Source: Flavobacterium succinicans (lineage in GTDB: Bacteria; Bacteroidota; Bacteroidia; Flavobacteriales; Flavobacteriaceae). Taken from it: a stretch of DNA of 64,000 bases. Each line of letters begins with the position of its first letter. The first letter of the stretch is position 1. A program made the position numbers and the translations under genes. The stretch lies in NCBI RefSeq assembly GCF_001662485.1, contig NZ_JMTM01000053.1, positions 124,001-188,000 of the forward strand, in the 5' to 3' direction. The notes under the pieces are model-generated. The model saw only the letters and a program-made list of their open reading frames with translations, ran no database searches and was not told where the DNA came from. Shown one piece after another: positions 27,880 to 37,006 of the stretch.

Positions 27880-29160
27880 ATGAAAACCACCGAAACACGC
27901 ATTCAAGAATTAGTAACTGATTGGTTAACAAACCCAAGATGGGAAGGCATCGAACGTCCTTACACCGCAGAAGAAGTGGTGCAATTGCAAGGTTCGTATC
28001 AAATTGAACACAGTATCGCTAGAATGGGCGCTACGAAACTTTGGAACAGATTGCAATCGCAGGATTTTGTTGCCGGATTAGGCGCATTGACCGGTAATCA
28101 AGCCATTCAAGAAGTGGAGGCTGGACTAGAAGCGATTTACTTAAGCGGCTGGCAAGTGGCTGCCGATGCGAATGTGGCTGGCGAAATGTATCCTGACCAA
28201 TCGTTGTATCCTGCCAACAGTGTTCCTTTGGTTGTAAAAAGAATCAACAACGCTTTGTTGCGTGCTGACCAAATTCAAGTGGTGAATAAAACCGCAGATA
28301 AAAAAGACTATTTGGTTCCGATTGTAGCGGATGCTGAAGCAGGTTTTGGAGGAAACTTGAACGCTTTTGAATTGATGAAATCGATGATTGAATCAGGCGC
28401 AGCGGGTGTACACTTTGAAGACCAATTGAGTTCTGCTAAAAAATGCGGCCACTTGGGCGGAAAAGTATTGGTGCCTACGCAAGAAGCCATCAATAAATTA
28501 ATCGCTGCACGTTTGGCTGCCGACGTAATGGGAACACCAACCTTGATTGTAGCAAGAACCGACGCAGATGCTGCGAACTTACTAACGAGCGATATCGACC
28601 CAAGAGATGCCAAATTCATCACAGGAGAAAAAACAGACGAAGGTTTCTTCTACGTAAACTGCGGTGTGGAGCAAGGTATTGACCGTGGATTGAGTTATGC
28701 ACCGTATGCGGATTTGATTTGGATGGAAACGAGCAATCCTGATTTGGCTTACGCCAAACAATTTGCCGATGCGATTCACGCGAAATATCCCGGAAAAATG
28801 TTGGCTTACAACTGTTCGCCTTCGTTCAACTGGGCAGCGAAACTATCAGTAGCTGAGATGGAAACCTTTAGAGAAGACTTGGCGGCTATGGGGTATAAAT
28901 TCCAATTCATTACTTTGGCGGGATTCCACGCTTTGAACACGAGTATGTTTGAATTGTCTAAAGCTTACAAAGAAAGAGGTATGGCGGGCTACTCTGAATT
29001 GCAAGAAAGAGAATTTGCTTTGCAACAACACGGTTTTAGAGCCGTAAAACACCAAGGTTTTGTGGGGACTAGCTATTTTGACGCCGTTCAAAATACGGTT
29101 ACTACCGGAAAAGCGTCTACAACCGCAATGAAAGACTCAACAGAAGTGGCACAATTTTAA
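27880..29160 (+). CDS. aceA: Isocitrate lyase
   Basis: Splits isocitrate to glyoxylate and succinate, first step of the glyoxylate bypass. The 426-residue, class-typical short form has the catalytic Cys in [11 protein letters not shown] (about residues 188-198), the [20 protein letters not shown] block (about 91-111), the metal-binding [12 protein letters not shown] (about 147-158) and the substrate loop [11 protein letters not shown] (about 308-318). It is downstream of aceB with a structured repeat between them and ends at a strong hairpin. Confidence 0.97.
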   Translation: MKTTETRIQELVTDWLTNPRWEGIERPYTAEEVVQLQGSYQIEHSIARMGATKLWNRLQSQDFVAGLGALTGNQAIQEVEAGLEAIYLSGWQVAADANVAGEMYPDQSLYPANSVPLVVKRINNALLRADQIQVVNKTADKKDYLVPIVADAEAGFGGNLNAFELMKSMIESGAAGVHFEDQLSSAKKCGHLGGKVLVPTQEAINKLIAARLAADVMGTPTLIVARTDADAANLLTSDIDPRDAKFITGEKTDEGFFYVNCGVEQGIDRGLSYAPYADLIWMETSNPDLAYAKQFADAIHAKYPGKMLAYNCSPSFNWAAKLSVAEMETFREDLAAMGYKFQFITLAGFHALNTSMFELSKAYKERGMAGYSELQEREFALQQHGFRAVKHQGFVGTSYFDAVQNTVTTGKASTTAMKDSTEVAQF

Positions 29161-29302
29161 AAATATTTTAGAAGTTTATACCGATTATGTATTCAATATA
29201 GTCCAATAAAAATTGAACTATTTTCATACTATATCGGCATTATACCTGAACTCTTTTGGACTAAAATGTATTTTTTTAGTATAATTGTTAAAGATGTTTG
29301 CC

Positions 29303-29342
29303 AAAAAAAGGCACGAAACCAACTTGGAATCGTGCCTTTTGT
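29303..29342 (+). terminator. Intrinsic terminator of aceA
   Basis: AAAAGGCACGA (29306-29316) pairs with TCGTGCCTTTT (29330-29340) around a 13-base loop. The rest of the 360-base gap 29161-29520 has no convincing gene. A basic open frame across this hairpin is discounted. Confidence 0.85.
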
Positions 29343-29390
29343 ATTTATTTTAAATCGTGTCAATACGAAAAATCTTTGTTGAAATTTAAC

Positions 29391-29426
29391 CGCAAGGTTC
29401 GCAAAGGTTTACGCAAGGTTCGCAAA
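29391..29426. repeat. Direct repeat of CGCAAGGTTCGCAAA
   Basis: The 15-mer occurs at 29391-29405 and 29412-29426 (21-base period). Related CGCAAATTCGCAAATT is found at 33660 after the aminopeptidase gene. This is a dispersed intergenic word family rather than a gene. Confidence 0.6.
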
Positions 29427-29520
29427 AAACTTAAATGCCTTAAATGGTTCAAAAAAAAGTCATTAATCAAATCCTTTTAAAGCAAAACCTACGTAATTGA
29501 TGGTTGCTTTTCCAAACAGA

Positions 29521-32145
29521 TTATTTAGGCGCTAGAATTTCGAAAGGTGTTGTTGCTTTCTCTTTGTCTTTAGAAAGTGTCCAAGTGTATTTAGCTACTG
29601 GCAAATAATACTTGCCGTTTTTAGCAGGCGTTATTTTTAGCTTTTTATCTTTTGCCATCCATTTGTCGGCCGCAGCTTTGTCGATAGACAAATCGTACAC
29701 CACTTTATTCAATCCTTTTTGAGCGGCAACAGTAGTTGTATACACGATTTCTTTGGAAGGATTTTCTAATTTAACGCTTACATTTCCAACCGAATTTGAA
29801 TAAAACCAAAGCTCATTTTTTGGAATAAACTCGTCACCCCAAGCGCCACGTTTCGAACCCCATCTTTCGGATTTGGTTGTGTTTTTGATTTCATACACGT
29901 AAAGCGTTTTGTCTAAAACCTCCTTTTTCAATTCTTGTACTTGTTTCAAACTCACTTTATACACAGAACGACCGTGTGTCCCCACAATTAAATCTTTGGC
30001 TTTCTTTTGAATCACCAAATCGTGCACTGCTACAGGTGGCATTCCGTTAGAGAAATCTTGCCAAGAAGCGCCTCCGTCAACAGAAATGTACAAGCCATTA
30101 TCAGTTCCTACATACAACACGCTATCCAAAACGCTGTCTTCTAAAATCACATTGACTGGACTTGCAGGAAGATTGTTCGCTACACTTTTCCAAGTTTGCC
30201 CAGCATCTTCTGACACATACACATAACTGGTAAAATCGTCATTTCTGTAGCCATTAAGTGTGACATAAACACGCTCTTTTTTGTGCGCAGAAGCCACTAC
30301 TCTACTTACCCAAAGGTTTTGTGGTAAAGTAGTAGAAATCACTTTCCAACTCGCTCCACCATTATTACTGAATTGCACTAAACCATCATCGCTACCCGTA
30401 TACAACACTCCAAACTCGAAAGGACTTTCACTGATGGTCGTCAAGGTTCCAAAAGCTACATTTCCTTGTTTACCTCCTTGAGTCAAATCCGGTGAAATAG
30501 CCGTCCAAGTATCGCCTTGATTCATAGAACGGTGTAAAAAATTAGACCCTAAATACAAAATGTCTTGATTGTGAGATGACAATAAAATAGGCGATTGCCA
30601 ATTGTATCGATAAGGTTTATCTCCTTTTTTGGCTTTCGGCGCAATGAACTTACTTTTAGATTCATCAGCGCGATTGATGCGGTAGTAACTTCCGTATTGG
30701 TATCCTGTAAAAACGATATTTGGATTGCGCTTATCAATTTGGATTTGCATCCCATCGCCTCCCATTAATCTGGCATAAGGATACTTTCCTTCTTGTTGCC
30801 AACCGATAGAAGCACTGTAATTACTCGCACCAACCCAAACGCCATTATCCTGCAACCCACCATAAATATTATACGGTTCTTGTTCGTCGACATTCACCGC
30901 ATAAAACTGTCCCACTGGAATACTGTTGCATAACTGCCACGATTTTCCATTATCATAGGTAATATTCAAACCACCATCGTTTCCGTTAACCAAATGATTC
31001 GGATTGTTAGGATTGATCCAAACCACGTGATGATCAGAGTGTACATTGTCACCATCAATAGCTTGAAATGTTTTGCCTCCATTATCTGAAAACAACAACG
31101 GAACGCCAGTAATATAAATTCGTTCTTGGTTTTTTGGGTCTACCGTGATGTCACCAAAATAATAGCCGTAGCTAGAGTAAAAATCATCAATAAAGCTCGT
31201 ATTGGTTTTTACCCAAGTTTTCCCTCCGTTACTAGATTTGAAAACTTCGGCACCAATTACCTCTGGATCTTCATCGTTGGGATCTTTTTCTTTTTTAGCC
31301 GATGGACGCATTTTTTGATTATCCATCACCGCATAAATACTATCTGAAGTAAAAGCTGATAATCCAATACGCCCGACGAATTCATCCGAAGGAAAGCCAC
31401 TTTCTGGGGTAGAAATCAACTGCCAAGTCGATCCTGCATCGATACTTTTATAAATACCAGAAGCTTTTCCGTTTCCATTGAAATTGTGTGCTTTTCTGTC
31501 TTTCTGCCAGGCACTGGCGTACATAACGTCAAAATTATTTTCTGCCACAGCCATATCAATTACTCCCGTTTCATCATTTACAAACAACACTTGTTGCCAC
31601 GATTTTCCACCATCGGTCGTTTTAAAAACACCTCTTTCCTTGTTTTTGGTAAATAAATGTCCCGCCACTCCAACAACGATCTCTTGGCTATTTTTTGGGT
31701 TGACCAAAATTTTACTGATGTGATGACTGTCGGTCAATCCAATATTTTTCCAGGTTTTTCCTTTGTCAAAGGATTGTAACAAACCTATTCCTGCATAAGA
31801 AGATCTCGAAGAATTGATTTCTCCTGTACCTACCAGAATCATTCCTGATTTCCAGTCCACAAAGACAGAACCACAATTTAGTGTAGGCGCCGTATCCATC
31901 ACAGGTTCCATTCGCAAACCATTCGTATTCGAATACCACAAACCACCTGAGGCATAAGCTACATAAAATTCGATAGGATTCTCAGGATTTACCGCCACGT
32001 CAACTACGCGTCCACTCATTACTGTGGGTCCAACATTTTGCAAAGTCAACTCCTGAAACAAAGTTGGCGTTGTGGTAGTAGTACCATTTTGGCCCCAGGA
32101 AACACTAAAGGTCAAGGCACTGATTAAGAAGGCAATTTTTTTCAT
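29521..32145 (-). CDS. Secreted BNR/sortilin-like repeat propeller protein
   Basis: An 874-residue exported protein with signal peptide MKKIAFLISALTFSVSWGQ. It contains many sialidase Asp-box repeats, seen as S-x-D-x-G-x-(T/S)-W patterns: SFDKGKTWKN, TTDGGKSWQQ, SIDAGSTWQL, SNGGKTWVK, DNGGKTFQ, YDNGKSWQL, MNQGDTWTA, NNGGASWKV, SEDAGQTWKS and SVDGGASWQD. These build two large propellers like VPS10/sortilin or xyloglucanase folds. The C-terminal 150 residues form Ig-like strands (WGDEFIPKNELWFYSNS onward) without a type IX sorting domain. No catalytic acid typical of a named hydrolase is evident, so the substrate is unknown. Confidence 0.88.
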   Translation of the reverse strand: MKKIAFLISALTFSVSWGQNGTTTTTPTLFQELTLQNVGPTVMSGRVVDVAVNPENPIEFYVAYASGGLWYSNTNGLRMEPVMDTAPTLNCGSVFVDWKSGMILVGTGEINSSRSSYAGIGLLQSFDKGKTWKNIGLTDSHHISKILVNPKNSQEIVVGVAGHLFTKNKERGVFKTTDGGKSWQQVLFVNDETGVIDMAVAENNFDVMYASAWQKDRKAHNFNGNGKASGIYKSIDAGSTWQLISTPESGFPSDEFVGRIGLSAFTSDSIYAVMDNQKMRPSAKKEKDPNDEDPEVIGAEVFKSSNGGKTWVKTNTSFIDDFYSSYGYYFGDITVDPKNQERIYITGVPLLFSDNGGKTFQAIDGDNVHSDHHVVWINPNNPNHLVNGNDGGLNITYDNGKSWQLCNSIPVGQFYAVNVDEQEPYNIYGGLQDNGVWVGASNYSASIGWQQEGKYPYARLMGGDGMQIQIDKRNPNIVFTGYQYGSYYRINRADESKSKFIAPKAKKGDKPYRYNWQSPILLSSHNQDILYLGSNFLHRSMNQGDTWTAISPDLTQGGKQGNVAFGTLTTISESPFEFGVLYTGSDDGLVQFSNNGGASWKVISTTLPQNLWVSRVVASAHKKERVYVTLNGYRNDDFTSYVYVSEDAGQTWKSVANNLPASPVNVILEDSVLDSVLYVGTDNGLYISVDGGASWQDFSNGMPPVAVHDLVIQKKAKDLIVGTHGRSVYKVSLKQVQELKKEVLDKTLYVYEIKNTTKSERWGSKRGAWGDEFIPKNELWFYSNSVGNVSVKLENPSKEIVYTTTVAAQKGLNKVVYDLSIDKAAADKWMAKDKKLKITPAKNGKYYLPVAKYTWTLSKDKEKATTPFEILAPK

Positions 32146-32357
32146 ATGTAAAAACTATTTGTTTTTAGAGGAATAAGGAAGTCGCACAAAAATTAATCTC
32201 TCTTTGAACTAATTTTAGGCCTTGCGACTTTCATTTGCATCAATTTTGAACGAAAATTAAGCATTAAAATAGAGACTCAAAAATTTTATACCCAAATTAA
32301 CACCCGTTTCTACTAAAGTTACTATTTTTGAGTATTACTAATAAATAATTGGTTGTT

Positions 32358-33650
32358 ATGAAATATCATCAAATAAACAGTGGGCTTTTTGTAAAAAATA
32401 GAGAAAAATTCACTGCTCAAATGAAACCGAAAAGCGTTGCGGTTTTTAATTCAAACGACATATATCCTGTTTCTGCCGATAGCACTTTACCTTTTGCACA
32501 GCATAGAGATATTTTCTATTTATCCGGTGTAGATCAAGAAGAAAGCATTTTGTTATTGTTCCCAGATGCACCTTACGAACACTTGAAAGAAATCCTTTTC
32601 TTGAGAGAAACCAATGAGCACATTGCGATTTGGGAAGGAGAAAAACTAACCAAAGAACGTGCGTTTCAGGTATCAGGAATCAAAACAGTTTTCTGGCTAC
32701 AAGATTTTGACAAAACCTTGAAAGAAATCATGATGTATACCGAAGTGATGTACATCAACACCAACGAGCACTATCGTTCAGCCGTAGAAATCGAAACTCG
32801 CGAAGACCGTTTTATCAAAAAATGGAAAGCACAATATCCTGCACATACGGTAGCCAAAAGCAACCCCATTTTGCAACGCATTCGCTCCATAAAAGAAACC
32901 GAAGAAATCGATTTGATCCAACAAGCGTGTAACATCACCGAAAAAGGATTCCGTCGTTTGCTTTCTTTTGTGAAACCCAACGTAATGGAATATGAGGTAG
33001 AAGCCGAATTGATTCACGAGTTCGTTCGCAACCGTTCCAAAGGGTTTGCCTACACACCCATTATTGCTTCTGGAAATAATGCCAATGTCTTGCATTACAT
33101 CGAAAACAACCAACAATGCAAAGCAGGCGATTTATTGTTGCTAGATGTAGCGGCCGAATACGCCAATTATTCCAGCGATTTAACCCGTACCATACCAGTT
33201 TCTGGGCGCTATTCTGAAAGACAAAAAGCCGTGTACAACGCAGTACTTCGAGTAAAAAACGAAGCAACAAAAATGCTTACGCCAGGTACACTTTGGAAAC
33301 AATATCACGTAGAAGTGGGCAAAATTATGACTTCTGAATTATTAGGTTTAGGTCTGATTGACAAAGCCGATGTTCAAAATGAAAATCCTGATTGGCCTGC
33401 TTACAAAAAATATTTTATGCACGGGACTTCTCACCATATGGGACTCGACACGCACGATTACGGATTGCTCCACGAACCAATGGAAGCCAATATGGTGTTT
33501 ACCGTAGAACCTGGAATTTATATTCCTGCCGAAGGTTTTGGTATCCGAATTGAAGACGATGTGGTGATTCAAAAATCAGGCGAACCGTTCAATTTGATGC
33601 GCAACATTCCGATAGAAGTAGACGAAATCGAAAGCTTAATGAACGCATAA
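32358..33650 (+). CDS. pepP: Xaa-Pro aminopeptidase (aminopeptidase P)
   Basis: Removes N-terminal residues preceding proline. The 430-residue protein begins at ATG 32358; an in-frame TTG three codons earlier is less likely. An N-terminal creatinase-type domain (1-170) is followed by the pita-bread M24 domain with metal ligands in DVAAEYANYSSDLTRTIP (two Asp), HGTSHHMGLDTHDYG (His), EPGIYIP (Glu) and RIEDDVVI (Glu). A TATTTTTG promoter box lies at 32323-32330. It ends at a clear terminator. Confidence 0.94.
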   Translation: MKYHQINSGLFVKNREKFTAQMKPKSVAVFNSNDIYPVSADSTLPFAQHRDIFYLSGVDQEESILLLFPDAPYEHLKEILFLRETNEHIAIWEGEKLTKERAFQVSGIKTVFWLQDFDKTLKEIMMYTEVMYINTNEHYRSAVEIETREDRFIKKWKAQYPAHTVAKSNPILQRIRSIKETEEIDLIQQACNITEKGFRRLLSFVKPNVMEYEVEAELIHEFVRNRSKGFAYTPIIASGNNANVLHYIENNQQCKAGDLLLLDVAAEYANYSSDLTRTIPVSGRYSERQKAVYNAVLRVKNEATKMLTPGTLWKQYHVEVGKIMTSELLGLGLIDKADVQNENPDWPAYKKYFMHGTSHHMGLDTHDYGLLHEPMEANMVFTVEPGIYIPAEGFGIRIEDDVVIQKSGEPFNLMRNIPIEVDEIESLMNA

Positions 33651-33710
33651 AGTTCAACCGCAAATTCGCAAATTGAAGCGAAATTGTACATCAAAAAACC
33701 TAAACAACAA

Positions 33711-33740
33711 ACGGCATCTATTTTGGATGCCGTTTTTTTA
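33711..33740 (+). terminator. Intrinsic terminator of pepP
   Basis: ACGGCATC (33711-33718) pairs with GATGCCGT (33726-33733) around TATTTTG, followed by seven T. Confidence 0.9.
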
Positions 33741-33806
33741 TGCCTAAATAATGTAACATTTCCATTTAACCACTTACTAATTTCTTAAACCTTAAAACAC
33801 AAAATC

Positions 33807-34607
33807 ATGATAGCACACGAAATAGACTACCATATTTATGGCGAAGAAATGCAATATGTAGAAATAGAACTCGACCCACAAGAAATTGTCATTGCCGAGG
33901 CGGGAAGTTTTATGATGATGGACAATGGCATCCAAATGGAAACCATTTTCGGAGACGGTTCCCAACAACAAACGGGTTTGTTCGGTAAATTATTGAGCGC
34001 AGGAAAAAGAGTTTTAACAGGAGAAAGTCTGTTCATGACTGCTTTTATCAATCAAAATTACAACAAAAGCAAAGTCTGTTTTGCCTCGCCTTATCCCGGA
34101 AAAATCATTCCCATTGATTTGAGACAATTTCGCGGAAAATTCATTTGTCAAAAGAACGCTTTCCTTTGCGCTGCCAAAGGTGTAGCCGTGGGTATTGAAT
34201 TCTCCAAAAAATTAGGCACTGGCCTTTTTGGCGGCGAAGGTTTCATCATGCAAAAACTAGAAGGCGACGGAATGGCTTTCGTACATTCAGGCGGAACTTT
34301 AGCCAAAAAAGAATTACAACCTGGCGAAATCCTCAAAGTAGACACCGGCTGTATCGTAGGTTTCACCCAAGATGTCGATTATGATATCGAGTTTATTGGC
34401 GGCATCAAAAACTCTCTTTTTGGTGGCGAAGGCTTGTTTTACGCGACTTTGCGTGGCCCTGGAACAGTGTACATTCAGTCGCTTCCGTTCTCTAGATTGG
34501 CCGATCGTATCATTGCTTCAGCCCCAAGAGCCGGTGGCAGTAGCCGTGAAGAAGGCAGCCTTTTGGGCGGACTCGGCAATCTTTTAGACGGCGATAACCG
34601 CTTTTAA
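33807..34607 (+). CDS. AIM24 / TIGR00266 family protein
   Basis: A 266-residue protein of the AIM24 (TIGR00266) family, with the characteristic N-terminal [29 protein letters not shown] and the internal repeat [15 protein letters not shown] / [15 protein letters not shown], and a Gly-Ser-rich C-terminal tail ([13 protein letters not shown]). The fold resembles a tryptophan-RNA-attenuation-type beta barrel. No enzymatic role is established. It has no signal peptide or membrane segment. It is a single gene with its own terminator and marks the left edge of the AT-rich cassette. Confidence 0.9.
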   Translation: MIAHEIDYHIYGEEMQYVEIELDPQEIVIAEAGSFMMMDNGIQMETIFGDGSQQQTGLFGKLLSAGKRVLTGESLFMTAFINQNYNKSKVCFASPYPGKIIPIDLRQFRGKFICQKNAFLCAAKGVAVGIEFSKKLGTGLFGGEGFIMQKLEGDGMAFVHSGGTLAKKELQPGEILKVDTGCIVGFTQDVDYDIEFIGGIKNSLFGGEGLFYATLRGPGTVYIQSLPFSRLADRIIASAPRAGGSSREEGSLLGGLGNLLDGDNRF

Positions 34608-34632
34608 TAGCAGAAAAATTTCAAAAACACCC

Positions 34633-34669
34633 TACCCCAAAAGACACCAATTTTGGGGTATTTTTTTTT
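34633..34669 (+). terminator. Intrinsic terminator after the AIM24-like gene
   Basis: TACCCCAAAA (34633-34642) pairs with TTTTGGGGTA (34651-34660), then nine T. In the 380-base gap 34608-34987 this is followed by unassigned sequence and the inverted repeat 34828-34965. Confidence 0.9.
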
Positions 34670-34827
34670 AGGAGCAGTAAACACAGGAATTTTTTGAAAA
34701 CACCGTTCTCGCGCGACAAGCAGTTTGGGATTAATCAGCGTCATCTTTCGGATTTGCCAAATCTTCCAAATACAAAACCAATTTTTCCATTAAGCCAAAT
34801 GCCCAAATTGCTTATAGCGTGTGTGCT

Positions 34828-34965
34828 TGTTGCACAACTAAAATTCCCTCTTAAAATTCTGATTTATCAAATCATTTAAAATGTAATATATTGATTTTAA
34901 TCGAATTACTCACTTTAAAAAGTTGATTAAAAGTTAGATTTAGTCTTTTTTTTAGTTGTGCAACA
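34828..34965. repeat. 16-bp perfect inverted repeat at the cassette edge
   Basis: TGTTGCACAACTAAAA (34828-34843) and TTTTAGTTGTGCAACA (34950-34965) are exact reverse complements flanking about 106 AT-rich bases. Both sit beside a GTGTG word. The structure lies 22 bases from the stop of the small nuclease-like gene. It resembles the end of a mobile or cassette-type insertion. Confidence 0.75.
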
Positions 34966-34987
34966 GCCAAGTGTGTTAGCTGCTGTC

Positions 34988-35572
34988 TTATATATTTATT
35001 CGTTTATTACTTATGATTTCAGCAGTATTTGTAGCTCTAATTCTTATTTTATAATTAATTAAGATATCCTCAATAGACAAATCTCCAGTAAAAAATGTTG
35101 AGCTAAAATCTTCAATTAAAGTAGGAAAAGAAACAATAGCGTTTACTCTTCTGTTTATGTCAATTATTCCTTTATTTCTGAAGTAATTTACGGTTTGAAT
35201 AATTTGATCTATCATACAGTTTGGATAATCAAAATTTTCTTTAAAGGCATTTTCTAAATTGTTTACATATTTAGTTTCAATGGCTAAAATCCAATCCGTT
35301 TGGGTATTCTGTTGAGGAAATATTATGCATTCACATTGTCTAGAGTATATCCCTGTTGAAATTTCTAAAGCATTATTATCAAAACCATCAAAATAAATAG
35401 GAACTCTATTCACGTTTTGAATGTAAACGTTTCCTTCTATAGGTTTTGAATTTAATAATACAACATTACCACCATTAATATTTGTATAATCCACAACATA
35501 AAGCTCTGGCGAATTTTCTGTTATTATATTATGAGTAGGGAGCAATTCATTAATTTTATTCAGCATACTCAA
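34988..35572 (-). CDS. Small PD-(D/E)XK-like protein, partner of the AAA ATPase
   Basis: A 194-residue protein I cannot assign to a named family. The segment CECIIFPQQ (about 80-88) followed by WILAIETKYVNN (94-105) resembles the acidic strand and (D/E)xK strand of restriction-endonuclease-like folds (Glu81, Glu99, Lys101). The helix MIDQIIQTVNYFRNKG (120-135) could be the conserved Gln helix. It has no signal or membrane segment. Its start overlaps the end of the ATPase gene by 17 bases (11 if the second Met is used), so the two are translationally coupled. The nuclease role is an inference. Confidence 0.72.
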   Translation of the reverse strand: MSMLNKINELLPTHNIITENSPELYVVDYTNINGGNVVLLNSKPIEGNVYIQNVNRVPIYFDGFDNNALEISTGIYSRQCECIIFPQQNTQTDWILAIETKYVNNLENAFKENFDYPNCMIDQIIQTVNYFRNKGIIDINRRVNAIVSFPTLIEDFSSTFFTGDLSIEDILINYKIRIRATNTAEIISNKRINI

Positions 35573-36797
35573 AATAGTTTAACATATCATAATACTCATC
35601 CATAATATCTTTTGTAATTTCATTAAAATAATGTTTAGTAACTGTTTTAGTTCTTTCGTCTAATACAGAAATTAACTCACCATTTTTAACTTGCCAAATT
35701 GAAATATATTCTGGATTCAACCAAGAGTTATGACTTTTTAATTCATTTTGTTCGTCCAAAGGCATTTTATCTTTTATAGTATATCCTAATAAACAATTGT
35801 TTATTGCGTATAGAATGTATGGACTATGGGTGGTTAGTAATAGTGAATGGTTTCTTTCTGATTTTAATTTATTTAAAAGATGGTATATTAAATCTCGTTG
35901 AGTTTCAGGAAAAAGATTTTGTTCAGGTTCTTCAATTATAAAGTTTGTATTATGATATGTAGTTCTTGATAAAAATACATTGGCTATTTTTTTAATTTCT
36001 AAATTTGAAATTTCAATTTTTTCTTTGACATCTTGCTTTTCTACTATATCTTTTAATCTTTTGGGACTAATAATATCTGTGAAATGTTTAGAAATAAAAT
36101 GATTTATTGAATCTAATTCATTTACAGAGTTAGATATGTTTTCATCATAAAAGGTTTCCGTTAAATACTCGATGATTAAAATTAGTGGTATAACTGATTG
36201 TAGTCCACTTGAACCTTCTCTTAATAAAATTTCTTTTTTAATTTTATTAAGAAATAAAACATCTAAATCATTTTCTTCGCTATTATAAAAATCTATTCCT
36301 AAATTTAATATTGGCAATGAATTTTTTTTCGTAAATTTTCTTTTAGCACTATACCAATCATAAACAAAACTCATTATATTGTCATTTGTCTCTTTGTATC
36401 TGCTCAAATTTGGTATAACTGAAACAAAATTTCTTTCTGAAGGGATGTAAATATTTTTTTCTTTCTTATAAGAAATATTATTCTTTTTCTTTTTTATAGT
36501 TTCTTTTAATTTTTGCCCTTTATAACTGATTTTAATAAAATCAGTTTCATATTCTATATATGATTTATCAGAAAAATAATTTTCACTTAATCTATGAAAA
36601 TCTAAAAGTTGTTCAGAGACTTTATATTTATATTCACCATCTAATATATGTCTTTTTTCAACCCATTGACAATAACTTATGATTTTAGCAATAGTGCTTT
36701 TTCCACTACTTTGCGGTCCCATTAAAATATTAACCTTGTTCAATTCAAGTTCAATATTTAAAATTGGTCCTATATTTTGGATTATTAATTTCTTCAT
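35556..36797 (-). CDS. AAA/ABC-type ATPase of an ATPase-nuclease pair
   Basis: A 413-residue SMC/Rad50-like or OLD-like ATPase without a TOPRIM domain. Walker A is GPQSSGKST (27-35), directly after a short N-terminal strand pair. IPSERNF (118-124) follows, a segment typical of AAA_15/21 ATPases. An ABC-signature-like SSGLQS lies at 196-201, Walker B with IIEEPEQNLFP at 287-297, and the sensor TTHSPYIL at 322-329. The region between about 60 and 190 is lysine-rich and coil-like. The gene is visibly more AT-rich than its neighbours. With the downstream gene it forms a two-gene unit of the kind found in anti-phage islands. A TAATTTTG box lies at 36822-36815 on the minus strand. Confidence 0.88.
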   Translation of the reverse strand: MKKLIIQNIGPILNIELELNKVNILMGPQSSGKSTIAKIISYCQWVEKRHILDGEYKYKVSEQLLDFHRLSENYFSDKSYIEYETDFIKISYKGQKLKETIKKKKNNISYKKEKNIYIPSERNFVSVIPNLSRYKETNDNIMSFVYDWYSAKRKFTKKNSLPILNLGIDFYNSEENDLDVLFLNKIKKEILLREGSSGLQSVIPLILIIEYLTETFYDENISNSVNELDSINHFISKHFTDIISPKRLKDIVEKQDVKEKIEISNLEIKKIANVFLSRTTYHNTNFIIEEPEQNLFPETQRDLIYHLLNKLKSERNHSLLLTTHSPYILYAINNCLLGYTIKDKMPLDEQNELKSHNSWLNPEYISIWQVKNGELISVLDERTKTVTKHYFNEITKDIMDEYYDMLNYFEYAE

Positions 36798-36890
36798 TTT
36801 TTTTCTAATTACTACAAAATTAAGAAAATTAAGTTTTAGAAACTATTATATTGTTAATCGACTATATTTTCTGTGGGAAACTTGCCCCTA

Positions 36891-36919
36891 ACGTCCCGCT
36901 TTCCACTACAATCGGGGCT
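36891..36919 (-). repeat. Short form of the structured repeat family
   Basis: On the minus strand AGCCCCGATTGTAGTGG is joined directly to AAAGCGGGACG, that is, the outer ends of the long repeats with the central hairpin and its CATCC/GATATAGC flanks missing. It lies at the right edge of the ATPase-nuclease cassette. Confidence 0.65.
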
Positions 36920-37006
36920 AAAAACCAACATTTGGCTTTATTAGGTTACATTTTGAATTCAAAAAGTGTAAAAATAAAAAGTACTTTTGCAAAAAACATT
37001 CGAACT

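Noticed and set aside
29161..29300. Weak symmetry AGTCCAA ... TTGGACT after aceA
   Set aside because: Only 7 bp with a long spacer; no promoter or terminator features attach to it.
29298..29480. Basic 60-residue open frame after aceA
   Set aside because: It crosses the aceA terminator hairpin and the CGCAAGGTTCGCAAA repeats. Its Lys-rich content is a by-product of these sequences.
34694..34879. 61-residue plus-strand frame after the AIM24-like gene
   Set aside because: No family features, no ribosome site, and it overlaps the inverted repeat arm.
36851..37006. 52-codon N-terminal extension of the alpha/beta hydrolase
   Set aside because: It runs through a chromosomal repeat and a promoter box and gives residues not like the family. 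TTG 37007 yields the canonical start.
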